Origin: Vulcanimicrobiota bacterium
GTDB lineage: Bacteria; Vulcanimicrobiota; Vulcanimicrobiia; Vulcanimicrobiales; Vulcanimicrobiaceae
Reading direction: 5' to 3'
Length of the DNA: 50,130 bases
NCBI GenBank assembly: GCA_028287565.1
Contig: JAQBPK010000102.1
Span: 1 to 50,130, forward strand
Position 1 is the first letter of the stretch. Each line of letters opens with the position of its first letter. Both the position numbers and the translations under genes were made by a program. Of the stretch, positions 26,891 to 36,254 are shown in pieces. The notes beneath the pieces were generated by a model. The model was given only the letters and a program-made list of their open reading frames with translations, made no database searches and had not been told where the DNA came from.

Positions 26891-28597
26891 CTAAGGCTGC
26901 GAAGGAAACACGAGAACATCGGGGTCGAGCGGTTCGGCGAACAGGCGCGCGACGTCCGCCGCGCGGTTGGCGAGAACACGGCGCTGGTTCACCGAACCCT
27001 TGTCGGTGATCTCGCCGGCGGCCGCGTTCGGCGCATCGGGCATGACGAGCGCGCGCGCGATGCGCATGGACGTCGTTGAGTGGTGCTGGTTATAGCGTTC
27101 GATGATCCTGCGAAGCTGTTGCGTGACGGTGCCGCCGGCGCGTGCGCGCGGCGCGACGAAGACGAGCGCACCCAGGTCGTCGCGGTCGAGGCCGGCGAGA
27201 ACGACGTCCTCGATCAGCGGCGCACCCGCTTCCAGCAGCGCCAGACGCACGGCGCCGACGTTCACCCACGTGCCGGACGACAGCTTGAAATTCTCGCTCA
27301 GCCGGCCGTCGAACACGATGCCGCGCGACGGGTCTGCATCATCGAACAGACGCGCCGCGTCGCCCGAGCGGTAGAACCCGTCCTCATCGAACGCCGCCGC
27401 CGTCGCCATCGCATTGCGCCAATACCCGGGCGTCACCGTCACGCCGCGCACGCGCAGCTCGAAACGGTCCTCCACCGGCGCCAGCTTGATCTCCACGCCC
27501 GGTACCGGCGTGCCGATCGTCTCGGGCTCCGCCGGATGCGCGCTCCAGCTCGCCGTTGCCATCGGTGCAGTCTCCGTCGCTCCCCACGACGACACGACCG
27601 GGATATCGCGCCCGCCGTACGTTCGCGCGAGCGATGCGATGCGGCGCCGCAACGCATCCGGCAGGCTTGCGCCCGCGTTCAGCAGCACGCGAACGCGCGA
27701 GAAGAACGTGCGCGCGAGGGTTTCGTCCGACTCGAAGGCGTCGGCCAGCAGCGCCCAGCCGCGCGGCACGTTGAAATAGAACGTCGGCGCTATCTCGCGG
27801 AGGTTGCGCAGCGTCGTGTCGATCGCGCCGGGGAGCGGCTTGCCGCCGTCGACATAGAACGAGCCGCCGTGCCGCAGCGCGATGCCGAAGATCTTGTTGC
27901 CCGCCGCGGTATGGCTCCAGGGCGCCCAGTCCACGAGCACTGGCGATTCGACGGCCGCGGGCCACACTTGCGCGACCATCGTCTGGTTCGCGCACAGCAT
28001 GCGGTGCGTCGTGATCACGCCCTTCGGCGTACCGGTCGATCCGGACGTGAACAATATCTTCGCGATCGTGTCCGGGCCGATTGCAGCGTTCGCGCTATCG
28101 GCCGCCGCCGGATCGGATTCGAGCGCATGCGCGTCTTGCAGGATCGCGAGCGCTGGATCGGCCACAGTAACGCGCTCCGCTGACGCAGCATCCGGCACGA
28201 ACGCGGCGCACGGCCGCAGGACGTCGAGCAGCGCGCGCAGCCGGGCCGGATCCGCATCCTGGCGCGCGTAGTTCGTCGACAGCGGCGACACCGGGATGCC
28301 GGCGTACATGGCGGCGAGCGACACGACGGCGTGCTCGATGCCGTTGTCCGCGACGATCGCGATCGGCGCGGTGCTCGTCCCACCCGCTGCGAGCAGCCCG
28401 GCAGCCGTTCGCCGCACGCGTTCGTGCATCGCCGCGAACGAGATCGTGCGCCATGCCGCGCCGTCGCGCTCGGCGAGATAGATCGCGTGCGGGGTCGACT
28501 GCGCCCACCGCGCGAGATCGTCCGTGACCCGGTCCGGGTACGCTGCGAGCGGCAGGCCGGCGCGCAGGATGCGCACAGACTCCATGACGTCTCTCAT
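26891..28597 (-). CDS. AMP-dependent synthetase/ligase, feruloyl-CoA synthase-like
   Basis: ILFTSGSTGTPKGVITTHRMLCANQ, SWGATETAPMAT, FYRSGDAARLFDDADPSRGIVFDGRLSENFKLSSGTWVNVG. Confidence 0.85.
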   Translation of the reverse strand: MRDVMESVRILRAGLPLAAYPDRVTDDLARWAQSTPHAIYLAERDGAAWRTISFAAMHERVRRTAAGLLAAGGTSTAPIAIVADNGIEHAVVSLAAMYAGIPVSPLSTNYARQDADPARLRALLDVLRPCAAFVPDAASAERVTVADPALAILQDAHALESDPAAADSANAAIGPDTIAKILFTSGSTGTPKGVITTHRMLCANQTMVAQVWPAAVESPVLVDWAPWSHTAAGNKIFGIALRHGGSFYVDGGKPLPGAIDTTLRNLREIAPTFYFNVPRGWALLADAFESDETLARTFFSRVRVLLNAGASLPDALRRRIASLARTYGGRDIPVVSSWGATETAPMATASWSAHPAEPETIGTPVPGVEIKLAPVEDRFELRVRGVTVTPGYWRNAMATAAAFDEDGFYRSGDAARLFDDADPSRGIVFDGRLSENFKLSSGTWVNVGAVRLALLEAGAPLIEDVVLAGLDRDDLGALVFVAPRARAGGTVTQQLRRIIERYNQHHSTTSMRIARALVMPDAPNAAAGEITDKGSVNQRRVLANRAADVARLFAEPLDPDVLVFPSQP

Positions 28598-28682
28598 GTG
28601 GGATCTCGGCGGCGAAGGGAAATTTCCGCGAGCGTAGCATCGGCAGGAAGGTTCTGTCAAATAACCTTTCGGGAGAGAGCCC

Positions 28683-29555
28683 ATGACGCCTCGCGAAGCG
28701 CCGCGGCCGGGGATCGACACGGCCGCCGTGACCGCCATCGACGTCCACGTTCACGCCGAGAGCTCCGGCGCGCAAACCGCCGCCGACCGCGCCGCGCAGA
28801 GCTACTTCGGCGCGGGCGGCGTCCCCACGGCGCTCGACGAGCTCGCCGCGTACTACCGCGAGCGCGCAATGGCGTGCGTCGTGTTCAGCGTGGACGAGCG
28901 CCTCTCGCAGCGCCCGGTGGTCCCGAACGAGGACGTGTTCGCCGCCGCGGCCGCGCACCCGGACGTGATCATCCCGTTCGCGAGCATCGATCCGACGCGC
29001 GGCGCCGAGGCGGTTGAAGAAGCCGCGCGGCTGATCGCGCAGGGCGTCGTGCGCGGCTTCAAGCTGCACCCGCCGCTGCAGCAGTTCATGCCGAACGACC
29101 GCAGCATCTACCCGTTCTACGAAGCCGTCGAGGCATCGCGTCTGCCGGTCGTGTTCCACACGGGGCACAGCGGGATCGGCACCGGCATGCGCGGCGGCGG
29201 CGGCGTGCGCCTCAAATACGGGCATCCGATGCTGCTCGACGACGTGGCCGTCGACTTTCCCGACATGCCGATCGTCATGGCGCACCCATCGTTTCCGTGG
29301 CAAGACGAAGCGATTTCCGTATGCCTGCACAAGCCGCAGGTGTTCATCGACTTGTCGGGCTGGTCGCCGAAGTACTTCTCGCCCACGCTCGTGCAGTACG
29401 CGAACACGCTGCTGCGCGAGAAGGTGCTGTTCGGTTCCGACTATCCGCTCATCACGCCGGACCGCTGGCTGCGCGACTTCGCGGCGCTCCCGATCCGCGA
29501 CGAGGTGCGCCCGCTGATCCTCAAAGAGAACGCGATCCGCCTGCTGGGGCTGTGA
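28683..29555 (+). CDS. Amidohydrolase-2 family protein
   Basis: IDVHVHAE, VVFHTGHSG, VMAHPSFPWQDEA, VLFGSDYPLITPDRWL. Confidence 0.85.
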   Translation: MTPREAPRPGIDTAAVTAIDVHVHAESSGAQTAADRAAQSYFGAGGVPTALDELAAYYRERAMACVVFSVDERLSQRPVVPNEDVFAAAAAHPDVIIPFASIDPTRGAEAVEEAARLIAQGVVRGFKLHPPLQQFMPNDRSIYPFYEAVEASRLPVVFHTGHSGIGTGMRGGGGVRLKYGHPMLLDDVAVDFPDMPIVMAHPSFPWQDEAISVCLHKPQVFIDLSGWSPKYFSPTLVQYANTLLREKVLFGSDYPLITPDRWLRDFAALPIRDEVRPLILKENAIRLLGL

Positions 29556-30032
29556 TCATTCGCCGAGCGTGGCGAGCCGGTCGAGCGTCGCGATGAGACG
29601 GCGCTGCTCCGGTTCGCCGATGAGCTTCGTGATGCGCGCGTGATGGCGGTCGTGCAACGAGCGCGCGCGCTTGAGCAGCGCACGTCCCTTCGCCGTGAGG
29701 AAGACGCCGTTCGAGCGCCCGTCGACCGGGACGCGGCGCGTCAGTCCGCGCTTCTCGAGCTCCTGCAGCATCGGCACGAAGTTCGCCTTTTGGATTCCCA
29801 GCGCGCTGCACGCGCGCGACTGGACGATCCCGGGATTGGCGTCGATCAGCGTGAGCACCGAGAACTGCGCGGGGCGCAGATCGACGCCGGCGAGCGTGCG
29901 GATGAAGTCCTGGAACACGGCGATCTGCGCGCGCCGCAGCACGTAGCCGACGTAGGCGTGCAGCGGGCCCAGCGCGCCGGCATCGGTCGCGCTCTCGAGA
30001 TCGGAAGGGTCGTCACGCCGGGCTGTCGTCAT
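29556..30032 (-). CDS. MarR-family regulator
   Basis: PAQFSVLTLIDANPGIVQSRACSALGIQKANFVPMLQELEKRGLTRRVPVDGRSNGVFLTAKG. Confidence 0.88.
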   Translation of the reverse strand: MTTARRDDPSDLESATDAGALGPLHAYVGYVLRRAQIAVFQDFIRTLAGVDLRPAQFSVLTLIDANPGIVQSRACSALGIQKANFVPMLQELEKRGLTRRVPVDGRSNGVFLTAKGRALLKRARSLHDRHHARITKLIGEPEQRRLIATLDRLATLGE

Positions 30033-30096
30033 CGCTCGCCTCGCCACCAGGGGTGCTTTCGTCCCGGGCGGTCTTGACCCCGGCCGGTCAAAACCA

Positions 30097-30109
30097 TTAT
30101 ACAGTATAA
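30097..30109. promoter_or_regulatory. Perfect palindrome TTATACAGTATAA in the MarR/crotonase divergent intergenic region
   Basis: 6-1-6 inverted repeat between genes at 30032(-) and 30138(+). Confidence 0.6.
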
Positions 30110-30137
30110 CCATAGATCTTTCGAGGTGCGCCGCTCC

Positions 30138-30941
30138 ATGCCGTCCGCCCCCGTGTCCCTGCTCCCCCAGCCGCCCGCGTCGCTGACGCTCCAGACCGAC
30201 GGGCCCGTCGGCATCGTGCGGCTCTCGCGCCCGGAGAAGCGCAACGCGCTCGACGATCGCACGATCTCGGCGCTGCTGGCCTTCTTCAGCGCGCCGCCCG
30301 ACGGGATCCGCGCCGTCGTGCTGGATGGAGCGGGCGACCATTTCTCGGCCGGGCTCGATCTGAGCAGCGTCGCCGAGCGCGACGTCACCGCGGGCATCGC
30401 GCACTCGATGCTTTGGCACCGCGCGTTCGAAGCGATCGAGTTCGGCACGGTTCCGGTCGTCGCGGTGCTGCACGGCGGCGTGATCGGCGGCGGTCTCGAG
30501 CTCGCCGCGGCGACACACGTGCGCGTTGCCGAGCGCTCGGCGTTCTATGCGCTACCTGAAGGCCAGCGCGGGATCTTCATCGGCGGCGGCGGCGCCGTGC
30601 GGCTTCCGCGTCTGATCGGCACGGCGCGCGTGATGGACATGATCCTCACGGGTCGCGTGTACGACGCGCAGCACGGCGAAACGCTCGGGATTTCGCAGTA
30701 TCTCGTGGACGACGGCGCCGGGCTGTCGACGGCGCTCGATCTCGCGCACCGCATCGCGGCCAACGCGCCGCTCTCGAACTTTGCGGTGATGCACGCACTG
30801 CCGCGTATCGCCGATGCGCCGCCGGAGATCGGCTACCTGACCGAAGCGCTCATGTCGGCAGTCGCGGCCGGCGATCCCGAGGCGAAGTCGCGCGTCACCG
30901 CGTTCCTCGAAAAGCGCGCGGCGAAGGTGCGCGCGACGTGA
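30138..30941 (+). CDS. Enoyl-CoA hydratase/isomerase (crotonase) family
   Basis: GIVRLSRPEKRNALDDRTI, AGDHFSAGLDLSS, VIGGGLELAAATHVRVAE. Confidence 0.9.
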   Translation: MPSAPVSLLPQPPASLTLQTDGPVGIVRLSRPEKRNALDDRTISALLAFFSAPPDGIRAVVLDGAGDHFSAGLDLSSVAERDVTAGIAHSMLWHRAFEAIEFGTVPVVAVLHGGVIGGGLELAAATHVRVAERSAFYALPEGQRGIFIGGGGAVRLPRLIGTARVMDMILTGRVYDAQHGETLGISQYLVDDGAGLSTALDLAHRIAANAPLSNFAVMHALPRIADAPPEIGYLTEALMSAVAAGDPEAKSRVTAFLEKRAAKVRAT

Positions 30942-32767
30942 CCGGCGCGCCGCCGCCGATGCGCGCGCTGCGCCTGGGCACGCCGGCGGTCGACGTCACG
31001 ACGGACGGCGAGAGCACGATCGTGCGCAATCGCGAGCCGCTCGGCGCCTATCCCGAAAAGCTCACCGCGCGGCTCGAGCACTGGGCGCGCAACGCCGCCG
31101 GGCGCACGTTCCTCGCCGAGCGCGTGCGCGGCGGAGACGGCTGGCGCAGCGTGACGTACGGCGAAGCGCTCGCCACGGTGCGCGCGATCGCGCAAGCGCT
31201 CCTCGACCGCAAGCTCTCGCGCGAGCGCGGCGTCGCGATCCTCTCGGAGAACGCGATCGACCACGCGCTGCTCGGTCTTGCGGCCCAGATCGCGGGCGTG
31301 CCGTACGCGCCGGTGTCGCCGGCATACTCCCTGATGTCGACCGATTTCGAGAAGCTGCGGTACGTGATGCGCGCGCTGACGCCGGGGCTCGTGTACGCGT
31401 CCGACGGCACGCGCTACGCGGCTGCGATTCGCGCGGCGGTCCCCGGCGATACGGAGGTCGTTGTCTCCGCCGCGCCGCCCGGCGACCGCGCGACGACACC
31501 GTTTGCGGCGCTCGCCGAGACCGAGGTGACGCCGGCGGTCGATGCGGCGCACGCCGCGGTCGGGCCCGACACGATCGCGAAGATCCTGTTCACGTCGGGA
31601 TCGACCGGCGCGCCGAAAGGCGTCATCAACACGCAGCGCATGCTGTGCAGCAACCAGCAGATGCTCGCGCAGATCTTTCCGTTCGTTCGCGACGAACCGC
31701 CGGTGCTGCTCGACTGGCTGCCGTGGAATCACACGTTCGGCGGTAACCACAACTTCAACATGGTGCTCAACAACGGCGGGACGCTCTACGTCGACGGCGG
31801 GAAGCCGACGCCGGCCGGGATCGCGGAGACGGTACGCAACTTGCGCGAGATAGCGCCCACCGCGTATTTCAACGTGCCCAAGGGCTTCGAGATGCTGCTG
31901 CCGTTTTTGCGCGACGAGCCGGCGCTGCGCGCGCGCTTCTTCGAGCGGCTCGCCATGATCTTCTACTCCGGTGCCGGCCTTGCGCCGCACGTGTGGGATG
32001 CGCTCCAGCAACTCGCCGTGCGCGAAACCGGCTACCGCATTCTCATCACCACGAGTCTGGGCTCCACGGAAACGGCGCCGATGGCGCTCGCCGCGCCGTG
32101 GCTGGCGGACGGCCCTGGCTACGTGGGCGTTCCGGTGCCCGGCGTCGAGGTGAAGCTGGTTCCCAGCGGCCACAAACGCGAGCTGCGCCTGCGCGGGCCG
32201 AACATCATGCCCGGGTATTGGCGTGACGACGAGCGCACCCGGGACGCGTTCGACAGCGACGGCTTCTACCGAATCGGCGACGCGCTGCAATTCGCGGATG
32301 AGAACGATCCCGAGCGCGGATTCGTGTTCGACGGCCGCATCTCCGAAGATTTCAAGCTCGCGACCGGGACGTGGGTCAGCGTCGGGACGCTGCGGCTGCA
32401 GATCATCAGCCACTTCGCGCCGTTCGTCATCGACGCCGTGGTGTCGGGTGAGAACCGCAACGAGATCGCGGTCCTCGTGTTCGCGGACGTCGAACGGTGC
32501 CGCGCACTCGGTGATGGCGTGCGCGCATGGTTTCGCGAACGGCTGGTGGCACTCGCCCGCCGCAGCACGGGAAGCGCGACGCGCGTCGAGCGCCTGGTCT
32601 TCCTCGATCAGCCCGCGTCGCTGGACGCCGGCGAGATCACCGACAAAGGATCGCTGAACCAACGCGCGATCCTCGCGCGCAGAACGGACGCGGTGCAGGC
32701 AGCGCACGCCGCAGAGCCGCCGAGCGAGGTTATCGCGATCGCTCCGGACCACTTGACCGCGCGATGA
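30938..32767 (+). CDS. AMP-dependent ligase, feruloyl-CoA synthase-like (second paralog)
   Basis: ILFTSGSTGAPKGVINTQRMLCSNQQM, SLGSTETAPMAL, FVFDGRISEDFKLATGTWVSVG. Confidence 0.87.
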   Translation: MTGAPPPMRALRLGTPAVDVTTDGESTIVRNREPLGAYPEKLTARLEHWARNAAGRTFLAERVRGGDGWRSVTYGEALATVRAIAQALLDRKLSRERGVAILSENAIDHALLGLAAQIAGVPYAPVSPAYSLMSTDFEKLRYVMRALTPGLVYASDGTRYAAAIRAAVPGDTEVVVSAAPPGDRATTPFAALAETEVTPAVDAAHAAVGPDTIAKILFTSGSTGAPKGVINTQRMLCSNQQMLAQIFPFVRDEPPVLLDWLPWNHTFGGNHNFNMVLNNGGTLYVDGGKPTPAGIAETVRNLREIAPTAYFNVPKGFEMLLPFLRDEPALRARFFERLAMIFYSGAGLAPHVWDALQQLAVRETGYRILITTSLGSTETAPMALAAPWLADGPGYVGVPVPGVEVKLVPSGHKRELRLRGPNIMPGYWRDDERTRDAFDSDGFYRIGDALQFADENDPERGFVFDGRISEDFKLATGTWVSVGTLRLQIISHFAPFVIDAVVSGENRNEIAVLVFADVERCRALGDGVRAWFRERLVALARRSTGSATRVERLVFLDQPASLDAGEITDKGSLNQRAILARRTDAVQAAHAAEPPSEVIAIAPDHLTAR

Positions 32768-33642
32768 TCCAGCTCATCGTCGCCGGGCTCACGGTCGGCA
32801 GCGCGTATGCGCTGATCGCGCTCGGGCTCCACATCATCCTCCGCTCGACGCGCATCGTGAACTTCGCGCAAGGCGAGTTCAGCGTCGTCGGGGGACTGCT
32901 CGCGCTCACGTTCGCGCAAACGCTGCACGTGAACACATGGCTCGCGCTCGCGGGCGCGACACTGTGCGGCTTCATGCTCGGGCTCGGCTTCGAGCGGTTC
33001 GTGCTGCGGCCCGCCGCGCGCTCCGGCGAGGCGGGGTTGACCATTGCGACCGTCGGCATGGTGTTCGTGCTGCTGTACGGGCACGCGCTGGTACCGGGAT
33101 GGGGCTCGCTGCCGCAGCCGCTCCCGGCGTTCAGCGGCGAAGCGTCCGACGTCTTCCACGTCGCGGGCGTCGCGATCCAAGTGCAATCGCTGTGGGTCGG
33201 CGCGCTGCTGCTGCTCGCGCTCGCCGCGATGTACGTCTTCTTCGAGCGGACGTATTTCGGCAAAGCGATTCACGCGGCGGCGAACGATCCGCTCGGCGCG
33301 CGGCTCGTCGGAATCGACGTCGCGTCCGCGCGTGCGGTCAGCGTCGCGCTCGCGATCGCGCTCGCGGCGTACGGCGGCACGATCATCGGTCCCATCGCGC
33401 TCGTCGGCGGCGCGGGCGGCACGGCGCTCACGATCAAAGGCTTCGTCGCTGCGGTCGTGGGCGGGCTCGACTCGCCCGCCGGCTGCGTGGCCGGCGGACT
33501 GTTCGTCGGCGTTGCGGAGAAGCTGCTCGGCGGCGTCTTCTCGTACGGCGTGGTCGATCCGCTCGTCTATTCGCTGCTCCTGGTGACGCTGCTCGTGCGC
33601 CCACAAGGGCTGTTCGGCAAGCGCGTCGCGGTGCGCGATTGA
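32764..33642 (+). CDS. livH: Liv-type ABC permease (LivH-like)
   Basis: AGLTVGSAYALIALGLHIILRSTRIVNFAQGEF. Confidence 0.9.
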   Translation: MIQLIVAGLTVGSAYALIALGLHIILRSTRIVNFAQGEFSVVGGLLALTFAQTLHVNTWLALAGATLCGFMLGLGFERFVLRPAARSGEAGLTIATVGMVFVLLYGHALVPGWGSLPQPLPAFSGEASDVFHVAGVAIQVQSLWVGALLLLALAAMYVFFERTYFGKAIHAAANDPLGARLVGIDVASARAVSVALAIALAAYGGTIIGPIALVGGAGGTALTIKGFVAAVVGGLDSPAGCVAGGLFVGVAEKLLGGVFSYGVVDPLVYSLLLVTLLVRPQGLFGKRVAVRD

Positions 33643-35390
33643 TCGCGCGGCTGCGCGCGGAAGCGCGGCTGCTTCCGGTGCTCGCGGCGATCGTCATCGT
33701 GTTCGGCATCGCCGCCGCGACGAACGCGACGTTCGCGCAAGCGGGAACGTACGCCGCAATCTACGCGACCGCGGCGATCGGGCTGTCGATCCTGCTCGGG
33801 AACGTCAACCAGATATCCGTCGGTCAGGCCGGGTTCTTCGGCATCGGCGCGTACAGCGTCGCGTACTGCACGGCGATTCTCGGCTGGCCGTTCTGGCCCG
33901 CCGCGCTGCTCGGCGTTGCGCTCGCCGCGCTGTGCGGCGTCGCCGTCGGCTTCATCGCGCTGCGCTTTCGCGGCCACTATCTCGCGATGGCGACGCTCGC
34001 GTTCGGGTTGATCGCGGTCGGCGTCTTCCACGAATGGAGCGCGCTCGGCGGCGCGGCCGGGATCGCGAACATCCCGTACGCCCGGCTCGGTTCGATCTCA
34101 CTCTCAGGGTACGCCGGTTATTGGTTCGCATGGATTGCTGCGCTCGGGATCGCCGTCGTTTCGCTGAACCTGCTGCGCGGGCGAACGGGACGAGCGTTCG
34201 AGACGATCCGCAATGACGAGCTCGCCGCCGAGATGGTCGGCGTGCCGACGCGCCGGTACAAAGTCATCGCGTTCGCGTATGCCGGCGCGCTCGCCGGGCT
34301 CGCCGGAGCGCTGTACGCGTCGGTGCTCGGCATCGTCGTGCCGGACGCGGTCGGCATCGCGCTATCGGTCGACTTCTTGCTGATGGTCGTGCTCGGCGGT
34401 AGCGGCGGCGTGTGCGGCGCGCTGCTCGGCGCCGCGCTGATCGGCTTCCTCGACATCGCGGGACACCAGTACGCGAACTGGCGTGAGGTCGCGTACGGAG
34501 CGCTCGTGATCGGCGTTGTGATCGCCGCACCGGGCGGCATCATGGGCCTCGTACGCCGCACGGGACCGTTCAAACCGTCCGCACCAGACGGCGCAGCGGA
34601 GCTTCCGCGCGACACGCCTCAGGCTGCGACGCGCGCGGTGTCTCACGTTGCGCCGGTCAGCGCGCCTCATGCGGTGCCGCTGGACGTCCGCGGCGTGACG
34701 AAGCGCTTCGGCGGGCTGGTTGCCGTGGACGACGTCTCCTTCGCGCTGCAGCCCGGGACGTTGACGTCGCTGATCGGGCCGAACGGTGCGGGCAAGACGA
34801 CGCTCTTCAACCTGATCTGCGGCGTCGGTGCGGTCACGAACGGCAGCGTTTTCATCGGCGGCCGCGACGTCTCGGGCCGCCGGCCGCACCGGATCGCCGC
34901 GCTCGGCGTCGGGCGCACGTTTCAGAACGCGCGCCTGTTCGGCGAGATGACCGTGCTCGAGAACGTGATGGCCGGCGCGTTTCGCGCGGAACGTGCGGAG
35001 CGCGCCGTGCGCGAGCGCGCGCGCGCGACGCTCGACCGCCTCGGGTTGTCCCGCGTCGCCGCGACGTACGCGAAGGACTTGGCGTTCGGCGACCGCCGCC
35101 GCGTCGAGCTCGCGCGCGCGGTCGCGGCGGATCCGTGGCTGCTGCTGGTCGACGAGCCCGCGGCCGGGCTCAACGCGAGCGAACGCGCCACGCTCAACGA
35201 CGATCTTCTGCGCCTGCGCGACGCGGGAACGACGCTGCTGCTGATCGAGCACGACATGCGCCTGGTCATGGCGATCTCGGAGCGCGTGATCGTGCTCGAG
35301 TTCGGGCGCGTCATCGCGGACGGCGACGCGGCCGCGGTCCGCAACGACCCTGCGGTCATCGCCGCATATCTCGGGACGTCAACCTCGTGA
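33639..35390 (+). CDS. LivM-LivG-like fusion: permease plus ATP-binding protein in one ORF
   Basis: Permease GNVNQISVGQAGFFGIGAYS followed in the same frame by ABC ATPase GPNGAGKTTLFNLICG ... LLVDEPAAGLN; TTG start overlapping livH stop. Confidence 0.85.
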   Translation: MIARLRAEARLLPVLAAIVIVFGIAAATNATFAQAGTYAAIYATAAIGLSILLGNVNQISVGQAGFFGIGAYSVAYCTAILGWPFWPAALLGVALAALCGVAVGFIALRFRGHYLAMATLAFGLIAVGVFHEWSALGGAAGIANIPYARLGSISLSGYAGYWFAWIAALGIAVVSLNLLRGRTGRAFETIRNDELAAEMVGVPTRRYKVIAFAYAGALAGLAGALYASVLGIVVPDAVGIALSVDFLLMVVLGGSGGVCGALLGAALIGFLDIAGHQYANWREVAYGALVIGVVIAAPGGIMGLVRRTGPFKPSAPDGAAELPRDTPQAATRAVSHVAPVSAPHAVPLDVRGVTKRFGGLVAVDDVSFALQPGTLTSLIGPNGAGKTTLFNLICGVGAVTNGSVFIGGRDVSGRRPHRIAALGVGRTFQNARLFGEMTVLENVMAGAFRAERAERAVRERARATLDRLGLSRVAATYAKDLAFGDRRRVELARAVAADPWLLLVDEPAAGLNASERATLNDDLLRLRDAGTTLLLIEHDMRLVMAISERVIVLEFGRVIADGDAAAVRNDPAVIAAYLGTSTS

Positions 35391-36124
35391 CGACACCTGC
35401 GCCGCTTCTCGACGTTCGCGGCCTGCACGCCGGTTACGGCGCGCTCGACGTTCTGCGCGGTATCGATCTCACCGTCGGAGCGGGCGAAGTCGTCGCGGTA
35501 CTCGGGCCCAACGGCGCTGGGAAGTCGACGCTGCTGCGCGCGATCTCGCGCTTCGACGCGTCGGTCCGCAGCGGAACGATCCGCTTCGACGGCAACGATC
35601 TTCTGCGGTGCACGACCGAGCGCACCGTGCGCCTGGGCTGTCTGCACGTCCCGGAAGGACGCCGGCTGTTCACCGAGCTCAGCGTGGACGACAACCTGCG
35701 CCTGGGAGCGTTCACGACGTCGCGCGCGCGCTCGGGCCTCGAAGCCGATCTCGCGGCAGCCTACGACCGCTTTCCCTCGCTCGCCGCGCGCAAGCGTCAA
35801 ACCGCGTTCGCACTCTCCGGAGGCGAACAGCAGATGCTGGCGATCGGGCGCGCGCTGATGGCCAAACCGAAGCTGCTGATGCTCGACGAGCCGTCGACCG
35901 GACTCGCGCCGCAGGTCGTCGAGCGGATCTTCTCCATCATCGCGGACCTCGGCCGCACCGGGACGGCCGTCCTGCTGGTGGAGCAGAACGCGTACCTTAC
36001 GCTGCAGCACGCCCACCGCGCATACGTGCTCGAAGGCGGCGCGATCGCCCTGTCCGGCACGGCACACGACCTGCGCGACAACGAGCGCGTGCGCGATATC
36101 TACCTCGGCAGCAGCAGCGCCTAG
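35387..36124 (+). CDS. livF: Liv-type ABC ATP-binding protein (LivF-like)
   Basis: GPNGAGKSTLLRAIS, FALSGGEQQMLAIGRALM, LLMLDEPSTGLAP. Confidence 0.92.
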   Translation: MTTPAPLLDVRGLHAGYGALDVLRGIDLTVGAGEVVAVLGPNGAGKSTLLRAISRFDASVRSGTIRFDGNDLLRCTTERTVRLGCLHVPEGRRLFTELSVDDNLRLGAFTTSRARSGLEADLAAAYDRFPSLAARKRQTAFALSGGEQQMLAIGRALMAKPKLLMLDEPSTGLAPQVVERIFSIIADLGRTGTAVLLVEQNAYLTLQHAHRAYVLEGGAIALSGTAHDLRDNERVRDIYLGSSSA

Positions 36125-36254
36125 CGCCGGAGAACGTTCGCAGTGCTATCGAAGCAGGGCACCGCAGCGGCCTCGCCGGAGGCTACGTCCGCGACCCGCA
36201 GGCTGCTAGCCGCGACGCCGGAAGCTGCGAACGGTTCCACGAACCGCCGCAGCC

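Noticed and set aside
30833-32752. 639-aa minus-strand ORF antisense to the feruloyl-CoA synthase-like ligase
   Set aside because: GC-frame artefact; the plus strand has strong adenylate-forming enzyme motifs.
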